Assembly (NCBI GenBank): GCA_016462375.1
Contig: JAEMTJ010000037.1
Location: forward strand, 1-11,853
Length of the DNA stretch: 11,853 bases
From: Rhodoluna sp.
GTDB lineage: Bacteria; Actinomycetota; Actinomycetes; Actinomycetales; Microbacteriaceae
Direction: 5' to 3'
Shown here: positions 1 to 5,072 of the stretch, piece by piece
How positions within the stretch are numbered: position 1 is the stretch's first letter
Layout: each line of letters begins with the position of its first letter
Translations under genes and position numbers: made by a program
Notes under the pieces: generated by a model
What the model saw: the letters and a program-made list of their open reading frames with translations, nothing else
Told to the model about the DNA's origin: nothing
The model's database searches: none

Positions 1-219
1 GTGATGGGCAGACTGCGCGTTAGAGATTGGGACAACGGCGAACGTGCCGGAACCTCAGTTGAGATAGAAGCCGAGACTCTAGGGCATGACTTGGTCTGGG
101 GCTCATCTACCTTTGTTCGAACAGTGAACGTCAGAGAAGAGCAGCCAAATCCTGAAGTCGAAGAAGAATTTGACGAGGAAGAGCCAAAGGCGAAGAAGAA
201 GGCTATGGCCACGAATTAA
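1..219 (+). CDS. ssb: Single-stranded DNA-binding protein (OB fold), C-terminal part only
   Basis: The frame is open from the first base, so the start lies outside the window; the GTG and ATG at its beginning are internal. The visible 72 residues begin with a stretch typical of the last strands of the bacterial SSB OB fold (GRLRVRDWDNGERAGTSVEIEAETLGHDL, split here as GRLRVRDWDNGERAG then TSVEIEAETLGHDL). A short charged tail follows (EVEEEFDEEEPKAKKK), ending KAMATN. SSB proteins coat single-stranded DNA during replication, repair and recombination. The replicative SSB normally ends in an acidic tip like DDDIPF that recruits partners; that tip is absent and the linker is short, so this is probably a secondary SSB paralogue. 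An SSB-like gene just upstream of ettA is also the arrangement in mycobacteria. Family call is firm; paralogue type is inference. Confidence 0.8.
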   Translation: MMGRLRVRDWDNGERAGTSVEIEAETLGHDLVWGSSTFVRTVNVREEQPNPEVEEEFDEEEPKAKKKAMATN

Positions 220-226
220 TAGACCT

Positions 227-260
227 CTGGCTGCGGTTCTCCCCTAACCGGCCCTGCCAG
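227..260 (+). terminator. Hairpin just after the ssb stop (possible terminator or first stem of the ettA leader)
   Basis: CTGGC (227-231) pairs with GCCAG (256-260), and CGGTT (234-238) pairs with AACCG (246-250) around the loop CTCCCCT. The internal loop is 2 against 5 bases. It begins 7 bases after the ssb stop codon. There is no T-run after it, so it is not a classical intrinsic terminator; it could instead protect the ssb 3' end or belong to the ettA leader. Confidence 0.4.
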
Positions 261-265
261 TGGAG

Positions 266-364
266 GCGACACCTAATTAGACAAGCAAGCATTGTTAGGC
301 TCCTGACGCCTATACAGTTCTCGGATAAACTTATCCCTAGCGACCTTGAATAGTTGGGTGTCGC
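266..364 (+). ncRNA. Candidate structured 5' leader RNA of ettA
   Basis: Seen in the sequence: GCGACACCTAATTA (266-279) pairs with TAGTTGGGTGTCGC (351-364) over 14 uninterrupted positions, 12 Watson-Crick and 2 G-U. Inside this closing stem are three small hairpins in series. These are ACAA/TTGT (281-284 with 292-295), TAGGC/GCCTA around a 7-base loop (296-300 with 308-312), and GGATA/TATCC around AACT (323-327 with 332-336). The right arm of the closing stem ends 9 bases before the ettA ribosome-binding site and is followed by ATTTATTTT. A competing local hairpin, GCGAC (340-344) with GTCGC (360-364), would break the closing stem, so two folds are possible. I do not recognise a known riboswitch class. 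A cis-regulatory role is inference; the pairing itself is not. Confidence 0.45.
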
Positions 365-387
365 ATTTATTTTGAGGAAAACCTTAA

Positions 388-2070
388 ATGGCTGAATTCA
401 TCTACCAAATGATTAAGGCGCGTAAAGCGCACGGTGACAAAGTCATTCTCGATGATGTGACACTAGCTTTCTATCCAGGGGCAAAGATCGGTGTGGTTGG
501 CCCTAACGGTGCTGGTAAGTCAACAGTGCTAAAAATCATGGCTGGCCTTGATATTCCTTCCAACGGTGAAGCTCGCTTAGCACAGGGGCACAGCGTCGGT
601 ATTTTGCTCCAAGAGCCACCACTTAACGAAGAAAAGACCGTGCTTGGAAACGTTGAGGAGGCCGTAGCTAACATCAAAGGCAAGCTGGATCGTTTTAATG
701 AAATCAGTGCAGAACTTGCTAACCCTGATGCTGACTATGACACTCTCTTGGCTGAAATGGGTACACTGCAGGAAGAAATTGACCACCTCGATGCCTGGGA
801 TTTAGATTCACAACTCGATCAGGCGATGGATGCGCTTCGTTGCCCACCGGGAGATACTCCGGTTACCAATCTTTCCGGTGGAGAGCGACGCAGAGTTGCG
901 TTGTGTAAATTGCTTTTGGAAAAGCCAGACTTGCTTTTGCTTGATGAGCCAACAAACCACCTAGACGCAGAATCTGTGCTTTGGCTTGAGCAGCACCTAG
1001 CTAAGTATCCGGGTGCAGTTCTAGCTGTTACCCACGATCGATACTTCCTCGATAACGTTGCTGAATGGATTCTAGAACTTGACCGCGGTCGCGCTTACCC
1101 TTACGAGGGTAACTACTCGACTTATCTTGAGAAGAAGCAGGAACGTCTAGAAGTTTCAGGTAAAAAAGATGCGAAGTTAGCTAAGCGCTTGGGCGATGAA
1201 TTGGATTGGGTAAGGTCATCTCCTAAGGCAAGGCAGACAAAATCTAAAGCTCGTCTAGCTCGTTATGAAGAAATGGCAGCGGAGGCAGATAGAACTAGAA
1301 AACTTGATTTTGAAGAAATTCAGATTCCACCTGGCCCGCGCCTTGGAAGCATTGTTCTAGAAGCTAACAACTTACAAAAGGGCTTTGAAGGTCGATCACT
1401 TATTAGTGGTTTGAGTTTCAGTCTTCCTAGAAACGGAATTGTTGGAGTGATCGGTCCTAACGGTGTCGGTAAGTCAACCCTGTTTAAGACAATCATTGGT
1501 CAAGAGCAACTCGATGGGGGAGAGCTGAAGATTGGTGAAACCGTAAAGGTCTCATATGTCGACCAGTCTCGTGGCGGTATTGACCCAGCTAAGTCTTTGT
1601 TTGAGGTTGTCTCCGATGGATTGGACTTCTTACAGGTTGGCAATGTGACCATGCCTTCTCGTGCCTATGTTGCAGCCTTTGGTTTTAAAGGCCCTGACCA
1701 GCAAAAGCCAGCAGGTGTCTTATCCGGTGGTGAGCGTAACCGCTTGAACTTAGCTCTTACTCTGAAGCAGGGCGGAAACCTGTTGCTTCTCGATGAGCCA
1801 ACAAACGATTTAGATGTTGAAACACTTTCTTCACTGGAGAACGCTTTGTTGGAATTCCCGGGCTGTGCTGTGGTGATTACGCACGATAGATGGTTCCTCG
1901 ACAGAGTGGCATCACACATCTTGGCCTATGAGGGAACTGATGATAATCCTGACCAGTGGTACTGGTTCGAAGGAAACTTCCAATCATACGAAGAGAACAA
2001 GATTGCTCGCCTTGGTCCAGAGGCAGCTAAGCCACACAGATCCACTTATCGCAGGCTAACTAGAGATTAG
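388..2070 (+). CDS. ettA: Energy-dependent translational throttle protein EttA (ABC-F ATPase)
   Basis: A 560-residue soluble ABC-F protein with two ATP-binding domains and no membrane segment, the usual EttA length. Domain 1: Walker A GPNGAGKST (38-46), Q-loop Gln75, signature LSGGE (162-166), Walker B LLLLDEPTNHLD (182-193) with catalytic Glu187, and switch His216. Domain 2: Walker A GPNGVGKST (356-364), LSGGE (445-449), LLLLDEPTNDLD (465-476) with Glu470, and His499. Residues about 95-140 form the arm insertion, and the basic stretch about 250-310 is the interdomain linker. Known for the family: EttA binds the ribosomal E site and gates the first elongation steps according to the ATP/ADP state. 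Translation starts at ATG 388 behind GAGGAAA (374-380), 7 bases away. All catalytic residues are intact. The 3' end overlaps tesB by 15 bases tail to tail. The structured leader suggests its own control. Confidence 0.95.
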   Translation: MAEFIYQMIKARKAHGDKVILDDVTLAFYPGAKIGVVGPNGAGKSTVLKIMAGLDIPSNGEARLAQGHSVGILLQEPPLNEEKTVLGNVEEAVANIKGKLDRFNEISAELANPDADYDTLLAEMGTLQEEIDHLDAWDLDSQLDQAMDALRCPPGDTPVTNLSGGERRRVALCKLLLEKPDLLLLDEPTNHLDAESVLWLEQHLAKYPGAVLAVTHDRYFLDNVAEWILELDRGRAYPYEGNYSTYLEKKQERLEVSGKKDAKLAKRLGDELDWVRSSPKARQTKSKARLARYEEMAAEADRTRKLDFEEIQIPPGPRLGSIVLEANNLQKGFEGRSLISGLSFSLPRNGIVGVIGPNGVGKSTLFKTIIGQEQLDGGELKIGETVKVSYVDQSRGGIDPAKSLFEVVSDGLDFLQVGNVTMPSRAYVAAFGFKGPDQQKPAGVLSGGERNRLNLALTLKQGGNLLLLDEPTNDLDVETLSSLENALLEFPGCAVVITHDRWFLDRVASHILAYEGTDDNPDQWYWFEGNFQSYEENKIARLGPEAAKPHRSTYRRLTRD

Positions 2071-2958
2071 TTCCTCTTTAGGAATACGAACTATTCCTTC
2101 TTGAGCAACGGTTGCAACCAGTTCACCTTGACGATTAAAAATTTTTCCTAGTGATAAACCTCGTGCACCTCGAGCGTTGGGCGAATCTTGCACATAGAGT
2201 AACCATTCGTCAACCCTTGCTGGTCTATGAAACCACATTGCATGGTCGAGGCTTGCTGCCATCAGCCCCGGGTGTGACCAAACTAAACCGTGTCTGCGGT
2301 AAATCGGTTCTAATAATGAATAGTCACTGGCATAGGCAAGGGCTGCGTTATGCAAGATTTGATCATCTGGTAGCGCAGCGATTGTTCTGAACCAAATAGC
2401 TTGATGGGCAACGTGTTCACCTTCAACGTAGAAGTATATAGATTTCTCAATATGCCTCATATCAAATGGTCTTGCCTTGGCCCAGTATTGCGCTGACGGA
2501 TCATCCATGCCGGCAACTAGATCTATCAGTGCGGGCAATGACTCTGGTTCAGGAATTCCTTCAGGAAGCGAATCTTGGTGTTCTAAACCCTTTTCAGTAA
2601 TTTGAAAAGAATAGATGCTGGAAAATAATGGCTCACCGTTTTGATATGCCTGCACTCGTCTAGTGCTAAATGATCTGCCATCGCGAATGCGGTCAACTGA
2701 ATAGGTTATTGGTAGGTCCATGTCACCACTTCTGAGGAAGTATCCGTGCATGGAATGGATGAATCTATCGGGTTCTACAGTGTTGCTAGCAGCCACCAAT
2801 GCTTGGCCTAGCTGCTGTCCACCGAAGACTCTGCCGGTAGGCATGAAATTACTTGAACCAATAAAAATGTCTTCTTTAGTTCTAGCAACCCTAGAGAGTT
2901 TTAGGGTATCGAGAAGTTCTTGGAGGGGATCCTCGGAGATAGGCATAGATTCTGACAA
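2056..2958 (-). CDS. tesB: Acyl-CoA thioesterase II (TesB, double hotdog)
   Basis: A 300-residue cytoplasmic enzyme that hydrolyses acyl-CoA to free fatty acid and CoA. It has the two hotdog domains of the TesB family, roughly residues 25-125 and 155-295. Family stretches include GRVFGGQQLGQAL (42-54), MHGYFLRSGD (70-79), DHAMWFHRP (238-246), EWLLY (251-255) and AQEGIVR (285-291). The catalytic triad of E. coli TesB (Asp204, Thr228, Gln278) falls with identical spacing on Asp212, Ser236 and Gln286, so Ser replaces Thr. The start is a TTG at 2958, chosen because GGAG (2967-2964) sits 5 bases upstream; an in-frame ATG at 2946 would remove 4 residues. The 3' end overlaps ettA by 15 bases, and only 53 bases separate its start from the divergent gene at 3012. 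Role in lipid or CoA recycling is family inference. Confidence 0.93.
   Translation of the reverse strand: MSESMPISEDPLQELLDTLKLSRVARTKEDIFIGSSNFMPTGRVFGGQQLGQALVAASNTVEPDRFIHSMHGYFLRSGDMDLPITYSVDRIRDGRSFSTRRVQAYQNGEPLFSSIYSFQITEKGLEHQDSLPEGIPEPESLPALIDLVAGMDDPSAQYWAKARPFDMRHIEKSIYFYVEGEHVAHQAIWFRTIAALPDDQILHNAALAYASDYSLLEPIYRRHGLVWSHPGLMAASLDHAMWFHRPARVDEWLLYVQDSPNARGARGLSLGKIFNRQGELVATVAQEGIVRIPKEELISS
2071..2098 (+). terminator. Alternative hairpins just after the ettA stop (possible weak terminator)
   Basis: AGGAATA (2080-2086) pairs perfectly with TATTCCT (2092-2098) around CGAAC. TTCCT (2071-2075) can pair instead with AGGAA (2080-2084) around CTTT. The two hairpins share AGGAA and exclude each other. 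They lie within the last codons of tesB on the other strand. The tail is U-poor, so termination of ettA here is only a possibility. Confidence 0.3.
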
Positions 2959-3011
2959 AACAACTCCATATCGTCATTGATTGGGCTTGCACAGGTTAGT
3001 TTAGTTAGGCG

Positions 3012-3743
3012 ATGAAGAATTTCTTTGAACTGCCCGAAGCAGAAGACCTAAACGACCTAATCAAATACATCAACAGAGCCCTGAAGATGGATCCTGAAGG
3101 TGGTGTGCGGGTTCGAGCCTATGGCGATGTTCTGACTGTTTATGTTGCGCCTACCTATAGTTTGAAGTTAGCAGAGAGCGCACCGCTAATCCTTGGGCTT
3201 CGCACAATGTCGCTAAAGCTGCCAACCGAGTTTGATCTTGCCTACCCGATTGCTGAATTTGCAGCCCTGCTACAACCAGATAGTGCAGGTGAGACTGAAA
3301 AGAATTTCAGTTTGCTGACTCGATTAGCCAAGGTAACCGGGCAGCCTGGTTTAAATACCGGCATTGCCTTACCGGAGAACGAATACACCGTGCACTGGAG
3401 TAATGAGACTCCAACTCGAACAGGTTGGGAACTCGGTGGTTACTTCAGCCAAGAAGAACTGACTGCAGCTGCCACTAAAGGTGTTGCAGCGGTTGCTGAG
3501 ACGCTGCCAGCATCAGTTGGTGGCCCACTAGCGGCTCGGATCAGAGCAGAGATTTGGTCCAAGGCTATTGATTACAAATTCCCAATTCCAGCCGGTGCAG
3601 CCTTTGTAGCAGCTGGACTTGGTTTTCTTCTAGAAGGGGAACAAGTTCCCTGGTATGTCTCGGGTAAGTGGTTGCGACTTAGTCCGACTCATGGACACGT
3701 GCTATCTAAATTTGCTACCGATTATGTGAGTACTGCTAGCTAG
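3012..3743 (+). CDS. Protein of unknown function, 243 residues
   Basis: I do not recognise a named family. The protein opens MKNFFELPEAEDLNDL and seems to be soluble. The N-terminal part (about 1-85) alternates helix-like and strand-like stretches (GVRVRAYGDVLTVYVAP, 31-47). The middle (about 95-150) is polar with aromatic patches (YTVHWS, 125-130; GWELGGYF, 138-145). An Ala-rich helix-like region covers 150-185. Residues 191-208 (PIPAGAAFVAAGLGFLLE) are hydrophobic, but a single short stretch is weak evidence for a membrane segment. There is no signal peptide, zinc site or nucleotide motif. No good Shine-Dalgarno precedes ATG 3012 (AGG is only 2 bases away), so it may be translated from a very short or absent leader. 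It is divergent from tesB and its TAG stop shares CTAG with the glbO stop. Codon use matches its neighbours, so it is a real resident gene. Confidence 0.8.
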   Translation: MKNFFELPEAEDLNDLIKYINRALKMDPEGGVRVRAYGDVLTVYVAPTYSLKLAESAPLILGLRTMSLKLPTEFDLAYPIAEFAALLQPDSAGETEKNFSLLTRLAKVTGQPGLNTGIALPENEYTVHWSNETPTRTGWELGGYFSQEELTAAATKGVAAVAETLPASVGGPLAARIRAEIWSKAIDYKFPIPAGAAFVAAGLGFLLEGEQVPWYVSGKWLRLSPTHGHVLSKFATDYVSTAS

Positions 3744-4198
3744 TCTTCAAAAGTATTTAGCATCGCTGTTGCTGCGCTATCTAGATATCCCCACATTTGT
3801 TCATCGTAAATTGCTGGTAGTTGCTGAGCGTCAAGAGCAGCTCTCATGTGTTTTACCCAGGCAGCACGAGCAGCTGGGTTAATTTTAAATTGTTGGTGTC
3901 TAAGCCTTAGCCTCGGGTGCCCTCGTTGTTCTTGATAGGTCTTAGGTCCTCCCCAGTACTGCTCTAAAAACATTTGCAATCTTTCGGCTGCAGGAGCTAG
4001 ATCTCCCTCTGGATACATCGGCCTCAGTATTTCGTCTTGTGCAACACCTTCATAAAACTTTGAACAGAGAGTCTTAAAGAATTCTTTACCGCCAACTAGG
4101 TCGTAAAGATTATCTTCGACGAACTCACCTTGGTTGCTAGGAATTCCAGCAGTTTCAACTAGATCTTTGTCTTCGAATTCCTCTGGTGTCTGATTCAT
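3740..4198 (-). CDS. glbO: Group II truncated haemoglobin (GlbO type)
   Basis: A 152-residue haem protein. The globin fold begins at YDLVGGKEFF (32-41), after about 30 polar, acidic residues. The group II signature is clear: PMYPE (60-64), YWGGP (81-85) and RGHPRLRLRH (92-101). Aligned with M. tuberculosis trHbO, Tyr49 is B10, Tyr62 is CD1, His101 is the proximal haem ligand F8 and Trp114 is G8; all four are present with the same spacing. Family members bind O2 tightly and are linked to NO or peroxide detoxification or to O2 handling near the respiratory chain; which applies here is unknown. Its ATG overlaps the mscS stop by one base (TAATG), so translation is probably coupled, and it is the last gene of the pepN-mscS-glbO operon. 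At its 3' end it overlaps the facing gene by 4 bases. Confidence 0.93.
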   Translation of the reverse strand: MNQTPEEFEDKDLVETAGIPSNQGEFVEDNLYDLVGGKEFFKTLCSKFYEGVAQDEILRPMYPEGDLAPAAERLQMFLEQYWGGPKTYQEQRGHPRLRLRHQQFKINPAARAAWVKHMRAALDAQQLPAIYDEQMWGYLDSAATAMLNTFED

Positions 4199-5070
4199 TA
4201 GCCTTTTATATTCACAAAGATTGAGTTTTGACCTGTCGCCAACTTAATCTTGCTCTTATCTAGTTCAGCTTTAACAAGCTTTCTAAGTTCGCGAGCTAGA
4301 TCGTCCTTGTCCTCTGGTTTGGTCTTTTGAACTAAACGAACCACGACTTGCTCACCGCTGAGAGCGTTGATGCCCCAAACTTCAGCAGTGCCGATAAGTG
4401 CCTTCTTGTTTGTCAGTGCTTTGGCTGCTCTAGTTAGAGCATCCTGGGCCTTTTCAATATTGGTGTTGTATTCCAACGCAACATCGATAACCACTCTTGC
4501 CCAACCCTGCGATTGGTTACCAACACGACCGATTTCACCATTTCGGACAAACCAAAGAGTTCCCTCAAGATCTCTAACCTGAGTGACTCTCAGGCCAACA
4601 CTCTCAACCACGCCGATGGCTTGACCTAGGTCAACTGAATCGCCAACCCCGTACTGATCTTCAAAGACAATAAACAGGCCAGAGATTAGGTCTCTAACCA
4701 GTGACTGAGCACCGAAGCCAAGACCAGCACCAAGGATTCCGGCCCCAGCGAATATTGCCCCGGGTGAAACGCCAGCTTCAGATAGAACAACGCTGATGAC
4801 TGTTAACATTAGGCCCCAGGTAGCAAGGTTTCCTAGAACTGATGCAATTGTTCTAGTTCTTTGCATTAGACGAGCTTGAGCAACAGGGGAGTGCTCATGT
4901 CCTTCAATCTTTTTAACGCTAAGAGCTACACCTTTGACAAGCCTTCTAATCGAGAACTGAAGAACTGCACGCAGCACAAGGGCAGCAAATATTGCTAGAA
5001 CAATTCGAAGCACTGGACCCCAGTTTGCATAAAAAGTTGCAAACCAGTTTGTGAAATCAGCGTTGACCAT
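4198..5070 (-). CDS. MscS-family small-conductance mechanosensitive channel
   Basis: A 290-residue inner-membrane channel subunit of the MscS type. It has three transmembrane helices: about 17-38 (VLRIVLAIFAALVLRAVL), 75-97 (IASVLGNLATWGLMLTVISVV) and the glycine/alanine-rich pore helix 104-125 (GAIFAGAGILGAGLGFGAQ), which continues into SLVRDLISGLFIVFEDQYGVGD. The beta domain follows (about 140-190, with VRNGEIGRVGNQSQGW), then the cytoplasmic alpha/beta domain ending QNSIFVNIKG. Such channels open on membrane stretch and release solutes during hypo-osmotic shock. Length is close to E. coli MscS (286). The start is ATG 5070, 2 bases after the pepN stop. The upstream Shine-Dalgarno is weak, so reinitiation after pepN is likely. 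Its stop overlaps the glbO start. Family call is sure; gating and selectivity cannot be read from sequence. Confidence 0.92.
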   Translation of the reverse strand: MVNADFTNWFATFYANWGPVLRIVLAIFAALVLRAVLQFSIRRLVKGVALSVKKIEGHEHSPVAQARLMQRTRTIASVLGNLATWGLMLTVISVVLSEAGVSPGAIFAGAGILGAGLGFGAQSLVRDLISGLFIVFEDQYGVGDSVDLGQAIGVVESVGLRVTQVRDLEGTLWFVRNGEIGRVGNQSQGWARVVIDVALEYNTNIEKAQDALTRAAKALTNKKALIGTAEVWGINALSGEQVVVRLVQKTKPEDKDDLARELRKLVKAELDKSKIKLATGQNSIFVNIKG

Positions 5071-5072
5071 AG

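Noticed and set aside
260..280. Tiny frame GTG GAG GCG ACA CCT AAT TAG in the ettA leader as a regulatory leader peptide
   Set aside because: No ribosome-binding site, only 6 codons, and it lies within the left arm of the 14-bp stem. A peptide-based attenuator cannot be supported.
346..375. Short frame TTG ... TGA (9 codons) ending at the ettA Shine-Dalgarno
   Set aside because: No Shine-Dalgarno and a rare start codon; such short frames arise by chance.
1665..1919. Antisense frame within ettA (84 codons)
   Set aside because: Shadow of the conserved second ATPase domain, without a ribosome-binding site or family likeness.
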